NCBI RefSeq assembly: GCF_000165485.1
Contig: NC_014623.1
Coordinates: 1,507,501-1,571,500 of the forward strand
Direction: 5' to 3'
Source: Stigmatella aurantiaca DW4/3-1
GTDB lineage: Bacteria; Myxococcota; Myxococcia; Myxococcales; Myxococcaceae
Length of the DNA: 64,000 bases
The first letter of the stretch is position 1; each line of letters begins with the position of its first letter. Positions 8,891-19,099 of the stretch are shown here, piece by piece. Under the pieces are notes generated by a model. The model had not been told where the DNA came from. It made no database searches and worked only from the letters and a program-made list of their open reading frames with translations. Both the position numbers and the translations under genes were made by a program.

Positions 8891-10123
8891 GTGCCCCCGC
8901 GCCCCTCCGAGTCTGGCCTCAACGAGTTCCTTCTCCATCGATTGGTGGAGCAGCGCGCCCGGGTGAGCGAGTGGATCAACCGCTTCCGGGTGGGAGGGGT
9001 GCTGGGGTGGCTCCTCTTCGCTGCCGCGTTCGATTGGGGAACGCCCGCGTGGATGCTGGGCGTGTACCTGGCCCTCGCGGGGGCCCTGTGGTGGGGGGCC
9101 CGGCGCCTGCCCGTCTTGAGCGCACACCCTGTCTTGGGGGTGGTGGGCATCGACATGCCCGCCATCTTCGCCATTCAGCTCGTGGCCTTGGCGCACACCT
9201 CCAACGTCATCTCCATGGCCCTGCTTCCCCTGGGCATCTACGTCACGCTGGTGATGGTGGTGGCGATGCTGGAGCTGTCCACGTGGAGCGTGGTGCTGGC
9301 CACCTCGATGGCCATCGCCTGCGAGGCGGTGCTGTGCGACCGGGCCGGCATTCCCCGGGACGCCTATCCCCAGGCCTTGGTGCTGGTGCTGGTGATGGCG
9401 GCGGTGGCGGCCTCATTCGTCAGCCGGCAAGTGCTCGAACTGCTGAAGGCGGTGTCCCATGAGCAGACCCAACGCACGCGCCTGGGCCGCTACTTCTCCC
9501 CGGCAGTGGCCCGCCGCATCGCCGAGATGGGGCCCGGGGCGGACGAAGGCCAGCACCGCGAGGTGACACTGCTGTTCTCCGACATCCGCGGTTTCACCAC
9601 CCTGGCGGACCAGATGGAGAGCCCCCAGGTGGTGGCCCTGCTCAATGGGTACCTCACGCGCATGGTGGAGGTGGTGTTCCGCCACGGGGGCACGCTCGAC
9701 AAGTTCATGGGGGACGGCATCCTCGCGTACTTCGGGGCGCCGCTGGAGCTGGCCTCCCACCCGCAGGCGGCGGTCGAGTGTGGCCTTCGGATGCTGGAGG
9801 CCCTGGAGGCGCTCAATGCCGAGCGCCAGGCGCTGGGGGAGGTGCCGCTGAGCATCGGCATCGGCATTCACACCGGCCGCGTGGTGGTGGGCACCATGGG
9901 ACCGGAGCAGCGGCGCGAGTACACGGTGATTGGAGATGCGGTGAACCTGGCCAGCCGCATCGAGGGGCTGACCAAGAAGGTGGGGGCGCCCATTCTGGTC
10001 TCCGAAGTCACTCGGGCGCGGTGCTCGGGGGACTTCGAGTTCACCGCGGCGGAGCCCCTCCCGGTGGCGGGAAAACCCGCGCCGGTGGTGACCTTCATCC
10101 CCCGGCGCGTTTCGGCTCAGTAG
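8891..10123 (+). CDS. Membrane class III adenylate/guanylate cyclase
   Basis: The 410-residue protein starts at GTG. It has about five to six membrane helices (residues 33-180), then a short linker and a class III cyclase homology domain (about 220-400). Visible signatures are FSDIRGFT (first metal Asp), LDKFMGDG (adenine-selecting Lys plus second metal Asp, near residues 270-276) and [13 protein letters not shown] (Asp of the purine pocket, Asn/Arg of the transition-state site, near 345). This Lys/Asp pair favours ATP over GTP, so cAMP is the likely product. The catalytic set looks complete. The stop overlaps the 3' end of proS by 7 bp. Possible cAMP receivers lie at 46.5-52.1 kb. Confidence 0.9.
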   Translation: MPPRPSESGLNEFLLHRLVEQRARVSEWINRFRVGGVLGWLLFAAAFDWGTPAWMLGVYLALAGALWWGARRLPVLSAHPVLGVVGIDMPAIFAIQLVALAHTSNVISMALLPLGIYVTLVMVVAMLELSTWSVVLATSMAIACEAVLCDRAGIPRDAYPQALVLVLVMAAVAASFVSRQVLELLKAVSHEQTQRTRLGRYFSPAVARRIAEMGPGADEGQHREVTLLFSDIRGFTTLADQMESPQVVALLNGYLTRMVEVVFRHGGTLDKFMGDGILAYFGAPLELASHPQAAVECGLRMLEALEALNAERQALGEVPLSIGIGIHTGRVVVGTMGPEQRREYTVIGDAVNLASRIEGLTKKVGAPILVSEVTRARCSGDFEFTAAEPLPVAGKPAPVVTFIPRRVSAQ

Positions 10124-11550
10124 GCCCTGGAGAAGACGATGCGGCCCGGCGAGGCGTCTCCGCACACCACGCACACGCCCGGCTCCTGCTTCAGGTCGAA
10201 GGGGCGGCAGCGCGTCGTGGCCGCCACGTCGTTCTTCACCTTCGCCTCGCAGGTGGGCTTCTCGCACCAGTGCGCCAGCATGAAGCCATCCTCCGCCCGG
10301 CGCTTCAGCTCCTCGTAGCTGTTCACCTCGAAGGTGTTCGCGTCCCGGAAGGACTTGGCCTTGGCGAACATCTCCGACTGCATCGCGTCGAGCATCGCCC
10401 GGGCCTTCTCCACCGCCTGCGCCAGCGGCACGAACTCCTTCTGCCGCACGTCGCGGCGCACCATCACGCAGGAGTCCTTGGCCAAGTCCTTGGGCCCCAG
10501 CTCCACGCGCAGGCACGTGCCCACCACCTCGTGCTCGTTGTATTTGAAGCCCGGGCTCTTCGTGTCGTCGTCGTCCACGAGGACGTTCAGCCCCGCGCGG
10601 CGCAGGTCCGCGGCCATCGCGTGCACCTTCTCCAGCACCTGCGTCTTCTCCGCATCCGCGGCCTTGCCGAGGATGGGGATGATGACCACGTGCGTGGGGG
10701 CCAGCCGGGGCGGCACCACGAGCCCCGCGTCATCCGAGTGCGTCATGATGAGGCCGCCGATGAGGCGCGTGGACACGCCCCAGGACGTCTGCCACACGTG
10801 GTGCTGCTTGCCGTCGCGTCCCTGGAACTGGGTGTCGAAGGCCTTGGCGAAGTTCTGCCCCAGGTTGTGGCTGGTGCCCGCCTGGAGCGCCTTCTTGTCC
10901 TGCATCATCGCCTCGATGCTGTAGGTGCGCAGCGCGCCGGCGAACCGCTCCGTCTCGCTCTTGCGCCCGGTGAGCACCGGCATCGCCATGTAGTCCTCGG
11001 CGAACGTCCGGTACACCTCCAGCATCTGCAGCGTCTCCTTCTCCGCGTCAGCCTCCGTCTCGTGGCAGGTGTGGCCCTCCTGCCAGAGGAACTCGGTGGT
11101 GCGCAGGAACAGCCGCGTGCGCATCTCCCAGCGCATCACGTTGGCCCACTGGTTGATGAGCAGGGGCAAGTCCCGGTAGCTCTGGATCCACTTGGCGAAG
11201 CTGCGGTTGATGATGGTCTCGCTGGTGGGCCGGATGACGAGCGGCTCTTCCAGCTTGGCCCCCCCCGCGTGCGTCACCACGGCGAGCTGGGGGTTGAAGC
11301 CCTCCACGTGCTCGGCTTCCTTCTTCAGGTAGCTCTCGGGGATGAGCAGCGGGAAGTAGGCGTTCTTGTGGCCCAGGTCCTTGAACATCTTGTCGAGGAC
11401 CCGCTGCATGTTCTCCCACAGCGCGTAGCCGTTGGGCCGGATGACCATGCAGCCCTTCACGTCCGAATAGTCGGCGAGCTTCGCCTTCAGGACGAGGTCG
11501 ACGTACCACTCGGAAAAACCCTTCTCGCGGGGCAGGAGCTTCTCGGCCAT
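10117..11550 (-). CDS. proS: Prolyl-tRNA synthetase, short archaeal/eukaryal-type (ProS type 3)
   Basis: The ATG at 11550 is preferred because AGAGGG lies about 9 nt upstream; an in-frame TTG three codons earlier has no advantage. The 477-residue enzyme starts [15 protein letters not shown], characteristic of the compact archaeal/eukaryal-like ProRS that lacks the bacterial editing insertion. Class II motifs are visible: motif 2 region [12 protein letters not shown] followed by [21 protein letters not shown], and motif 3 region [20 protein letters not shown]. The C-terminus carries [18 protein letters not shown] and VCVVCGDA, a probable zinc-binding extension of this subfamily. It charges tRNA-Pro in the cytoplasm. 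The 3' end overlaps the cyclase gene by 7 bp. Confidence 0.95.
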   Translation of the reverse strand: MAEKLLPREKGFSEWYVDLVLKAKLADYSDVKGCMVIRPNGYALWENMQRVLDKMFKDLGHKNAYFPLLIPESYLKKEAEHVEGFNPQLAVVTHAGGAKLEEPLVIRPTSETIINRSFAKWIQSYRDLPLLINQWANVMRWEMRTRLFLRTTEFLWQEGHTCHETEADAEKETLQMLEVYRTFAEDYMAMPVLTGRKSETERFAGALRTYSIEAMMQDKKALQAGTSHNLGQNFAKAFDTQFQGRDGKQHHVWQTSWGVSTRLIGGLIMTHSDDAGLVVPPRLAPTHVVIIPILGKAADAEKTQVLEKVHAMAADLRRAGLNVLVDDDDTKSPGFKYNEHEVVGTCLRVELGPKDLAKDSCVMVRRDVRQKEFVPLAQAVEKARAMLDAMQSEMFAKAKSFRDANTFEVNSYEELKRRAEDGFMLAHWCEKPTCEAKVKNDVAATTRCRPFDLKQEPGVCVVCGDASPGRIVFSRAY

Positions 11551-11700
11551 TGCTAGCAACCCTCTGGGTGGAGCAGTGAGGAGGGCTGCCTACGCTGGGG
11601 CTTGCCAGAAATCAACGGGCACGAGGCGGATGGCCCCCGGGAAAGCGGCCGGGGGCCTGGCCGCCCCAGGCCTGGTTTCAGGCCATGGGGCGGCGGAGGC

Positions 11701-12192
11701 TCACGTCCCCTCGGGAGGGGGCGTGGTAGAGGCTTCCGGACGGGCAATGAGCCCATCGGTGAGGCGGAAGAGCTCCCCCCCCCGGATGGTGAACTGGCGC
11801 TTGCCCAGCCGCTGGTAGCACTCCTCGGAGTCCTTGGGCTGGTAGACCTCCACGTACAGCGCGCCGTTGCCACCCGGCAGGAAGATCTTCCGCTCCGCGC
11901 AGTCTCCGAACAGCGCCATCACTTCGTCCCGCGACTGCCCCTCCTTGAAGTCCTCGGGACCCTGCGCCCCCGCGGCTGTCGCGGAGGGAGCAGGAGCCTC
12001 TGGGGAGGGCGATGCCTCGGCTTCCGCCTCGGCATCGGGCTCGGCCTGCCCCCCAGGGGCAGGCTGGGTGGGAGCCTTCGCGGGGGCCGCCTGGGGAGCC
12101 TTCGCGGGGGCCGGGGCCGGCTCCTTGGAGCAGGCCCCCCCCAGCACGGCCCCCATGAGCGCGGCCACCTTCCATCGTGTCAGCGTTCGCAT
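11701..12192 (-). CDS. Small lipoprotein at the end of the pilY1 operon
   Basis: The 163-residue product starts MRTLTRWKVAALMGAVLGGAC, a lipoprotein-type signal. Residues 22-80 are almost only Ala, Pro, Lys and Glu, a flexible linker. The C-terminal 80 residues form one small domain (GQSRDEVMALFGDCAE, ALYVEVYQ, RQFTIRGGELFRLTDGL) with two cysteines. This arrangement recalls SmpA/BamE-like folds (inference only). It lies 11 bp after pilY1 on the same strand, so it is probably co-transcribed and may assist the pilin/PilY1 assembly. There is no CxxCH, so it is not a cytochrome c like the TfcP protein of one M. xanthus minor-pilin cluster. Confidence 0.75.
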   Translation of the reverse strand: MRTLTRWKVAALMGAVLGGACSKEPAPAPAKAPQAAPAKAPTQPAPGGQAEPDAEAEAEASPSPEAPAPSATAAGAQGPEDFKEGQSRDEVMALFGDCAERKIFLPGGNGALYVEVYQPKDSEECYQRLGKRQFTIRGGELFRLTDGLIARPEASTTPPPEGT

Positions 12193-12203
12193 GTCACGGG
12201 TCT

Positions 12204-15200
12204 CTAGTTGTCGCAGTTCCTGCCTTCGTGGCGGCAGTCATGGGCCTTGCGATCGAGTTCGATCTGGTAGAGCGCCTTGACGGCCGAGTCGCTGGTGGCC
12301 ACCGTCGGCGCCGGGATGCTTCCGTCGTCTCCGTTGACCTTCTTCAGGCCGGGCGCGAGCAGGGGCAGGTCCAGGCTGATCTGGCCGTTGACCATGGTGA
12401 GCCGGGTCGAGAAGGCGGGGGCGGCCGCCACGGTGTTGAACTCGATGAAGCGGGACCACTTGCTGGTCGCGTCATCGAAGAAGCTCGCGGCGCAGTTGGC
12501 GCGGCCCGTGGCGAAGTCCGCCTGGTAGATGCGTGCGATGTTGGAGCCGACCGTCGAGCACACCGCACCGGACGTGCCGCTGGGCTCGAAGGAACTCCAG
12601 ATCATGCACCCATTGGCGAGCGTACCGGTGTTGCCCGTGCGCTCGTTGCCCTGGGGATAGAGGATGAACCAACCCGGCTTGGCCGGATCGACTTCCGTGG
12701 TGTCCGTCTCGTTGCCTTCGGCGTCGAAGGCGGCCGCGGGGTCCAGGTCGTCGATCGTCAGCATCGCACTGTCGAACGCATTGGCCTGATCGTTCTCCGG
12801 ATCCTCGGAGGGCCCCGTCTTGTCGAAGCGGCGGGTCCCGCCGTAGCTGTGGAAGCCGAAGTAGTACTGCGGATAGGGCTGGGCCTCATCAGGGTAGTTG
12901 ATCGTCACCCAGTTGTTCTGCGGCTCCGTGCAAGACCAAGTGCTGGAAGTGCCCGAGCACGCATACCGGATGGACCCACTGCTGTTGTAGTCGCAGGTTC
13001 CGGAGTAGCTCCAGTCCACCTTGGCCTCGACGCTGCCGCAAGCGCTCAGCGCGTTCGTCTTGATGCTCTTGGCCTGCGCGGTGTTGAGGTGGCCGTTCGT
13101 GTAGGGGGCGGTGGACTGCCAGGCGAGCGTGTTTCCACGCTTGATGGAGATGGTGTTGTTCATCGTGCAGCCCTGGACCGCGCAGCCGTGCGGATTGGAG
13201 AGCCGGCAGACCGAGCCCCGGTCGTAGAGGTTCTGGCTGTCACTGGTGCCAATGAAGGTCCGCATGTATCCGGTGCCAGGCTGAATGGTGTTGATGGCCA
13301 TGGTGGTGAACGGAGCCCGGACGTCCTCGACGACCGCGGCGCTGGCATTGGGGGCGGCGCGGAAGCTGCGGGCGGCATGCCAGTTACCGATCTGCTTCGA
13401 GGCGGAATCCCACTTGCCGGGCTTCCAGAAGCGGAAGACCCAGAACTGGCCACCGAAATCGCCCACCGTGGCGGTGTCCATCAGCGTGTCGGCGTCCTGG
13501 TACGGCTTGACGGCTTCCCCGATGTCCTGCGTGGTGATGCCGGCGGCGAACGGGTAGAGCAGGTGCTCGGCGCGGTTCTTGGTGTCACCGTGGAAGAAGC
13601 TCCACATGGTGTGGCCGCTCGTCATGTCCACCATGGCGAAACCGCGGCCACGGCTCAGGTAGGGGTCATAGCCGCCGTTGAACAGCACCACCCAGCGCTC
13701 CCGGGCTTCCTCGTTGGCGATCCGGAGGGGCTGGTCGGGCTGAGGGTTGCCTGCCATGCCCGAGAGCGTGGCCAGCTCATTGTCCGCGGCGGGCGACACG
13801 GCCACGGGGACGATGGGAGGCGGCGTCGGGGCATAGTTGGTGAAGCTTTCGCCCACCTGCAGCGACAGCTCGTCGCAGGGCTGCGGCCACATCCACCGGA
13901 AGACCCCTTCCTTCTGGAAGGTGGGGGCGACCTTGTTGGGATTGGCGATGAAGTCTTCGGCCAGCAGCGTCGTGAGGTCCAGCGCGAAGCGGTGCACGCC
14001 ACCCCGGCCCGAGCCCACCACCGCGATGGTGCGGTACTCGTCCCACTGCTTCTTGGCGTCCCGCTGCGGCACTTCCGTGCCCGTGCCGTCCATCCACACG
14101 TCGCGCACCATCGGGGTGCCGTCGGAGAAGTAGGCGTGCTTGCCCATGTTGGCGCGCATCTTGGGCAGCATGTCCGGCGGGACGAAGGCCCACAGCTCCT
14201 TGCCCGTGCCCGCGTTGTAGGTGCCAATGCCCGTGTAGGGGTCCTCCGACTCCCACTTGCCGTTGTGGAAGGCGTGGATCATTCCGCCGTTGGAGCCCAC
14301 GAGGATGATCTTGTCGCGCTTGCCGGCCTTCTGGGCATACGTGTCATAGGCATCCCGGGCTGGGTCATCTCCTTGGGCAGGGTACTGCGCATTCCGGGCC
14401 CCGACGTTGCTGAACAGGGTCTGTGTGCACTGCGCGGAGAACGAGCAGAAGAACTTGGAGATCGGCGGATCCACGCTCACGGGCGCGGAGTGGAAGATGT
14501 CCTGCAGCAGGAACGGCCGGTCATAGGGCCACCGGGCCGGATCCGAGTGAAGGACGTTCGCGCCGCGGTACCACTTGATGACGAGCGCGGCGCACTCATC
14601 GGGGTACAGGTGGGCAAGGCCCAGCTGGGCCTTCAGGTCATCACACTCGTGCGTGTTCTCGCTGATGCCCAGGTACTCCCGCAGCTGGGCGGCGTTGTTC
14701 TCGTGGAACTCGATCGGGCGGTCCTTGAAGTCGAGCTTTCCATCGTTGTTCGTATCGATGACGGTGAAGATCTTCCGCTGGGTCCAGCCCGTCGTCTTGT
14801 TGGCGGGATTGTCGGGATCGTCCGGGTTCTCCGTCGGCTGCTTGAGCACCCGGCCCGCTTCCCAGAACGGCTCGCCCGGGACGTTGGGCGCCGCGCTCTT
14901 CACGAAGTCTCCCTGCTCGTTCTCGATGACGGCATCCCCGGCCTGGTCGATGAGGTGCGTGTCATTGCAGTCCCCGTCGCGGTTGAGATCGCCCGGGATG
15001 GGAGGCGTGGTGCCCGGGATGCAGCCGAGGACCTTCTCCGACGCCAGCTCGAAGCGGTAGAGGAAGCCCTGCCAGGGCGAGTTCTTGTTCCGGGCGGGCT
15101 TGAAGCGCGGGACCACGGTGGCGCCGCCGCTGCGCACCTGCAGGCTGCTGGAGGCCACGGCGGAGAAGGACGTGGAGCGCGTCTGCACGTTGTTGATGAT

Positions 15201-16664
15201 CGCCAGGAGGGCGGCCTTGAGCGCGGCGGCGTCCTCGGCCGTGTAGTAGAGGCCTCCGCCCACGTCCGCGGTGTTCTTGAGCAGGTTGCTGTTGATGCCG
15301 AAGCCGACGGTGTACACGTTCACGGTCTGCTGATTGCTGGTGTTCAGCTCTCCCACGACGGGCGGCGTGTTGCGCTGCAGGTCGCTCGTGTAGAGCAGCT
15401 TCGCCACGTCATCGAGCAGGTAGTTGGCGTCATTGTTGGTGTTGCCGGTGTTGTCGTTGCACGGCCGCGAGGGCGGGCAATTGACGGGGCCACCGTTGAT
15501 CGCACGGATGCGGGTGACGACATTGGTTCCGAGGCTGTCGTTGGTGGGCTCACCGTCGGTGATCATGATGATCGATGAGCTCTGGCACCCCCAGCACACC
15601 GTGCGGGTCTCCGAGGTCAAGGCATCGTTCTTGAAGTCGGCGGGATAGGAGTAGCCCGTGAGCGGATTCGCGTTGCCGAAACCAAACCCCCCATCGGTCG
15701 TGTCCCGGTAGACGCCCTGGTGCGAGGTGAAGTAGTAGCCCGCGTTGAGCAAGGAGCGCGCCAGGGGCGTGGAGGTGTTGAAGACCAGCGAGTTGATCTT
15801 CGCGATGTAGTCGGCGCGATCGTCGGCGAAGGCCTCGGGGTTGGAGAGGATCTCCTGGCAGGCGGGATTCATCTTCTGCACGTTCGTCGAGGCCGTCGCG
15901 TTGAAGGTGCTGAAGCCGACGCGCACCCGGCGCAGGTCCTTGATGACCTGCTTGAGCACGGCTTTGGCGGTCACGTACTTGGGCGGGTTGAAGTTGAGGA
16001 AGCGGCCCCAGAGGATGAAGTTCTGGTTGGTGCGCTGGCTGGAGGTGGTGTTGTACACCTTGAAGTAGCCCTTGGTGCTGAGGCACGACAGGCACTTGAC
16101 GTACTGGGCCGCACCCGCGCCGTTGTTCCAGTTGGGCACCTGCTGCTGGCAGGCCGCTTCGCGCGTGTTCCAGGTCGGGGTGGGGTTGCTCTGGTTACCC
16201 CAGAACCCCATGGCGTAGTACTTGTTGTCCTGGAAGAGGTTGTTGAAGCCGGTGTCCGAGCCAATGCCCGTGCCCGGATCCGGAACGGGATACACGGTGG
16301 ACGGGTTCCAGCTGTGGCTGTCGGAGAACGCTTGCAACCGGGGGTTCGTACACCCGTTCACGGTGGCGTCGTAGAACTCCTTGTAGTCACTGTTGATGAT
16401 CTGCGGCAGCTCCTCCATGGAGCCCGAGACGTCGATGATGAAGTGGATGTTGGGTGGCGCGCCATCGGCGCTGAAGAAGCGCTCGTCGCCCGACGGATCA
16501 TTGCCGCGCAGCACATCCTGGATGAGGGAGGTGGTGAGCTGGCAGCAAGCGGGCGAGTCGGGGGTGGTGGTGCCGTCTCCGAGCTTCGCGGAGGCAGCGC
16601 CCGCCACGCCGAGCAGGGCGAGGCCGGTGAAGAGACGGCGCAAATGGGGGGTCCAGGAGTGCAT
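12204..16664 (-). CDS. pilY1: PilY1: vWA-containing pilus tip adhesin/assembly factor
   Basis: The 1486-residue secreted protein starts at an ATG with AAGGAG about 7 nt upstream and has a signal peptide ending near ASA (residues 24-26). A von Willebrand A domain follows with the metal site DVSGS at 78-82 and a later MITDGEP segment. EF-hand-like calcium loops are visible near residue 554 (DLNRDGDCND) and near 637 (DTNNDGKLD). The PilC/PilY1 C-terminal propeller starts near 780 (ILVGSNGGMIHAFHNG). PilY1 proteins cap and prime type IVa pili and act in adhesion or surface sensing, with calcium-dependent function in other bacteria. It is the fifth gene after fimU-pilV-pilW-pilX, 24 bp after pilX. 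Confidence 0.95.
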   Translation of the reverse strand: MHSWTPHLRRLFTGLALLGVAGAASAKLGDGTTTPDSPACCQLTTSLIQDVLRGNDPSGDERFFSADGAPPNIHFIIDVSGSMEELPQIINSDYKEFYDATVNGCTNPRLQAFSDSHSWNPSTVYPVPDPGTGIGSDTGFNNLFQDNKYYAMGFWGNQSNPTPTWNTREAACQQQVPNWNNGAGAAQYVKCLSCLSTKGYFKVYNTTSSQRTNQNFILWGRFLNFNPPKYVTAKAVLKQVIKDLRRVRVGFSTFNATASTNVQKMNPACQEILSNPEAFADDRADYIAKINSLVFNTSTPLARSLLNAGYYFTSHQGVYRDTTDGGFGFGNANPLTGYSYPADFKNDALTSETRTVCWGCQSSSIIMITDGEPTNDSLGTNVVTRIRAINGGPVNCPPSRPCNDNTGNTNNDANYLLDDVAKLLYTSDLQRNTPPVVGELNTSNQQTVNVYTVGFGINSNLLKNTADVGGGLYYTAEDAAALKAALLAIINNVQTRSTSFSAVASSSLQVRSGGATVVPRFKPARNKNSPWQGFLYRFELASEKVLGCIPGTTPPIPGDLNRDGDCNDTHLIDQAGDAVIENEQGDFVKSAAPNVPGEPFWEAGRVLKQPTENPDDPDNPANKTTGWTQRKIFTVIDTNNDGKLDFKDRPIEFHENNAAQLREYLGISENTHECDDLKAQLGLAHLYPDECAALVIKWYRGANVLHSDPARWPYDRPFLLQDIFHSAPVSVDPPISKFFCSFSAQCTQTLFSNVGARNAQYPAQGDDPARDAYDTYAQKAGKRDKIILVGSNGGMIHAFHNGKWESEDPYTGIGTYNAGTGKELWAFVPPDMLPKMRANMGKHAYFSDGTPMVRDVWMDGTGTEVPQRDAKKQWDEYRTIAVVGSGRGGVHRFALDLTTLLAEDFIANPNKVAPTFQKEGVFRWMWPQPCDELSLQVGESFTNYAPTPPPIVPVAVSPAADNELATLSGMAGNPQPDQPLRIANEEARERWVVLFNGGYDPYLSRGRGFAMVDMTSGHTMWSFFHGDTKNRAEHLLYPFAAGITTQDIGEAVKPYQDADTLMDTATVGDFGGQFWVFRFWKPGKWDSASKQIGNWHAARSFRAAPNASAAVVEDVRAPFTTMAINTIQPGTGYMRTFIGTSDSQNLYDRGSVCRLSNPHGCAVQGCTMNNTISIKRGNTLAWQSTAPYTNGHLNTAQAKSIKTNALSACGSVEAKVDWSYSGTCDYNSSGSIRYACSGTSSTWSCTEPQNNWVTINYPDEAQPYPQYYFGFHSYGGTRRFDKTGPSEDPENDQANAFDSAMLTIDDLDPAAAFDAEGNETDTTEVDPAKPGWFILYPQGNERTGNTGTLANGCMIWSSFEPSGTSGAVCSTVGSNIARIYQADFATGRANCAASFFDDATSKWSRFIEFNTVAAAPAFSTRLTMVNGQISLDLPLLAPGLKKVNGDDGSIPAPTVATSDSAVKALYQIELDRKAHDCRHEGRNCDN

Positions 16665-16688
16665 AGGGGCTCCTTGAAGGGGCGAGGG

Positions 16689-17216
16689 CTACAAGCCCAC
16701 CTTGACGAGGAATTCGATCTCGCGCTCGGGGTCGGTGACGCCTGCGTCCGATGCCTCTCGGCACAGGGCGGTGATGCGGTAGGTTTCGGAGAGGGCCGTG
16801 CGGCCCGGGGTGTTGTCGATGCCCATGATCTGGGTCCGGTCCGCCAGGGCGCCGGCCCGCGTCTTGTTGATGTTCTCGACGGAGATGATCTCGGTGCCGG
16901 GCACGCCGCCGTCGGGGACGGCGTTCCTGGCGGAGCCGGTGAAGTGCGAGGTGGAGATGCGCACGCCGTTGACCTCGTCATCCATGCGGACGAACTCCAC
17001 GCTGGAGGGCGTGATGGGCCTCATGCGGGAGACGAACAGGTTGCGTGCCGCCAGCGCGCACGTGGACATGGTGTCCTCCTGCGTCTGGATCTCCGCGGCG
17101 GCACGCTCGGTGCCGGTGAAGGAGATGGCGCCCGCGACGAGCAGCGTGATGAGAACGACGACGATCATGGCGATGACGAGGACCATGCCGCGGGGAGAGT
17201 GTTTGAGGGGTGTCAT
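16689..17216 (-). CDS. pilX: PilX-type minor pilin
   Basis: The 175-residue prepilin-like protein has a short leader ending RG, then MVLVIAMIVVVLITLLVAGA, the hydrophobic N-terminal helix of type IV pilins. There is no Glu at mature position 5, as in PilX/GspK-like tip subunits. ATG 17216 has GGCGG about 8 nt upstream; a TTG at 17222 that overlaps the pilW stop is the alternative. It continues with CALAARNLFVSRMRPITPSS and a Cys-containing C-terminal beta part. It sits between pilW and pilY1, the order known from minor-pilin operons, and should join the priming complex in the inner membrane. Confidence 0.85.
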   Translation of the reverse strand: MTPLKHSPRGMVLVIAMIVVVLITLLVAGAISFTGTERAAAEIQTQEDTMSTCALAARNLFVSRMRPITPSSVEFVRMDDEVNGVRISTSHFTGSARNAVPDGGVPGTEIISVENINKTRAGALADRTQIMGIDNTPGRTALSETYRITALCREASDAGVTDPEREIEFLVKVGL

Positions 17217-17218
17217 GA

Positions 17219-18484
17219 TCAACCGCCGTCTTGGGTGGTGGCGATGAACTGCGAGTTGAGTTGAATGTTCTTGGGGGTGATGGACTCCCGCAGAATCACG
17301 CGGTAGAAGCCGCCCCCTTGGGGGGTGAAATCGCCCGCGTTCGCGGCGACCCCGGTCACGCTCAGGTTCTCGAGCTGACGCCAGGGAACGGTCGTCCCGA
17401 TGGCCTCCCCCTCGTGTGCGAGCATGAGGTTGTCTCCCTGGTGCTGGGGATCCGGATTGGAGCTGCGAGAGACCACGGTGATGCGCAGCTGCCGGATGTT
17501 CACGGGGCTGTCTTCCTCGCGCGCGGGCTTTTCCAGATCATTGAGGACCAGCGTGTACCACTGAGGAATCCTGCGGTCAGGGCCCACCATCTGGGGGGGA
17601 ATCATGGTCTGCCACTGCTCGCCATAGTGGTCTGCCGTGGTGGATTCATTGACGCCCAGCACCCGTGGGATGGTGGTTCCCAGGCTGTTGAGGATGTAGG
17701 CCACCTGAAGCTGTTCGATTCCCTCGGCGACCGGGACGGCGTCGCTGGGTCCGATGGTGCCATCCTCGTCGAGATCGAGTCCCTGATGCATCATGAGGTA
17801 GGGCGTGCGCACGTTGGGGCTGCCGGGCTCATCGAAGGCGGCGACGTAGAAGGCGGCGCGGTTGATCTTCACGATCTGAGCCTTGTCGTAGCAGCCATTC
17901 CCATCCAGGAGGGCTTGCTCGTGGAAGAGCCGTCCGGGCATGGCCGTGGGGGCATTGGGGGCAGCGGTGGGGTCGGTGGTGTCGAGGAGGATCTCCGTGC
18001 TGTTTTCCACCTTCTGGCTCACGGTGACGAAGGCATGGTGCTGAGTGGTGGTGATGTTGCCGTTGTTGCGGCACAGGACCAGGAGGATCTGTCCCCGCTG
18101 CAGCAGCGGGATCGGCGCCGTCACGACCAGCCTGTTGGAGCTGGCTGAGTCCACATCGCGGCGGAACAGCAGATCCCGTGAGTGCACAACGACCGCGTCC
18201 GGGAAGCCGGGCTGGGAGGGGGAGTTCGGATCGGAGGCGTTGAACGAGTCATAAGCGAGGACGGTGCGGTCCGGATCCACGCCGTACCCGGCGGACCGGA
18301 TGTGCCGGCTCATGAAGGACATCGCTTGACGGGCGTTGGACTGGATGGCCCGGCGGCTGGCGTGCGTCTGGTATTGGCGTGCCTGGGAAATGAAGGTGAG
18401 GCTGATGCCGAGCAGCACCACCGAGCCGACGGCTCCGCCAACGAGTAACTCAATCAGGGTGAATCCACGGCGGGAGGGGCGCAT
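17219..18484 (-). CDS. pilW: PilW-type minor pilin
   Basis: The 421-residue protein has the classic type III signal MRPSRRGFTLIELLVGGAVGS, with cleavage after Gly7 and Glu at mature position 5. The long C-terminal domain (about 380 residues) is the usual size of PilW/GspJ-like minor pilins. It contains SNARQAMSFMSRHIRSAGYG, a segment common to PilW proteins, and EQLQVAYIL. The stop is inside the beginning of pilX and the start is 3 bp after the pilV stop, which indicates one transcript and translational coupling. Confidence 0.92.
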   Translation of the reverse strand: MRPSRRGFTLIELLVGGAVGSVVLLGISLTFISQARQYQTHASRRAIQSNARQAMSFMSRHIRSAGYGVDPDRTVLAYDSFNASDPNSPSQPGFPDAVVVHSRDLLFRRDVDSASSNRLVVTAPIPLLQRGQILLVLCRNNGNITTTQHHAFVTVSQKVENSTEILLDTTDPTAAPNAPTAMPGRLFHEQALLDGNGCYDKAQIVKINRAAFYVAAFDEPGSPNVRTPYLMMHQGLDLDEDGTIGPSDAVPVAEGIEQLQVAYILNSLGTTIPRVLGVNESTTADHYGEQWQTMIPPQMVGPDRRIPQWYTLVLNDLEKPAREEDSPVNIRQLRITVVSRSSNPDPQHQGDNLMLAHEGEAIGTTVPWRQLENLSVTGVAANAGDFTPQGGGFYRVILRESITPKNIQLNSQFIATTQDGG

Positions 18485-18487
18485 GGC

Positions 18488-19099
18488 TCAAATCTCCAGG
18501 TCATTGCATTGGGTGCCAGAGCAGACTTGATCTGGGACGTATTTGATGGTCCAGAAATTGATCTGGCGGAAGCCGCCGGTGGTGGGGAAGCGGACCATGA
18601 TGAGGATGCGCAGGGAGTCCTTCTTGCCGCGCTCCGACTCGATCTCGCCCGTGTTGGGCACGAGCACCGAGCGCCAGGCGACCGTGTAGAACTCCTCCTG
18701 GGTCTGCGCGTTCAGCCCCTCGGCGACCCGGATGGCATCCGCCGCACTGATCAACGGGCGCTCGCCCGCGGGGGCGATGACATTCTTCAGGAAGATGAGC
18801 TTCGTCGTGTTCTCCATGTCATCGAAGCCACCGGGTTGGCCAAAGGTGTCCAGGGACATCTCGCTGTCGACGAAGGCCGCATGTTGGTAAGGCAGACGCT
18901 CGAAGGCGTCCGCCAGATCGCGGGCGATGCGACTCGCGGTGGTTTGATGGAGGGCCAGGTTGTTTTGGCCGCTGGCCAGCACGTTCATCTGCATCACGCC
19001 AAGGATGCCGACGACGAAGACCAGCATGGCGGCCATGGCTTCGATGATCGTGGTGCCGCGAGGGGAAGGGCGGAAGGCGCGCATGGCGGAGGTTCTCAT
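18488..19099 (-). CDS. pilV: PilV-type minor pilin
   Basis: The 203-residue product has a prepilin leader with cleavage after Gly (PSPRG/TTIIEAMAAMLVFVVGILGV) and Glu at mature position 5. TTIIEAMAA...GILG is typical for PilV/GspI. The domain after the helix has QTTASRIARDLADAFERLPY. The ATG overlaps the fimU stop by 4 bp. Two cysteines lie at the extreme C-terminus (CSGTQC), a possible disulfide. Confidence 0.9.
   Translation of the reverse strand: MRTSAMRAFRPSPRGTTIIEAMAAMLVFVVGILGVMQMNVLASGQNNLALHQTTASRIARDLADAFERLPYQHAAFVDSEMSLDTFGQPGGFDDMENTTKLIFLKNVIAPAGERPLISAADAIRVAEGLNAQTQEEFYTVAWRSVLVPNTGEIESERGKKDSLRILIMVRFPTTGGFRQINFWTIKYVPDQVCSGTQCNDLEI

Noticed and set aside
11701-12192. Identity of the pilY1-linked lipoprotein as TfcP
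   Set aside because: TfcP is a cytochrome c with CxxCH; no such motif exists here.
12177-15578. 1133-codon plus-strand open frame
   Set aside because: It is antisense to pilY1, which has a signal peptide, vWA and PilY1 domains. The translated product is Val/Arg/Gly-rich without domains, as expected from the complement of a high-GC gene.
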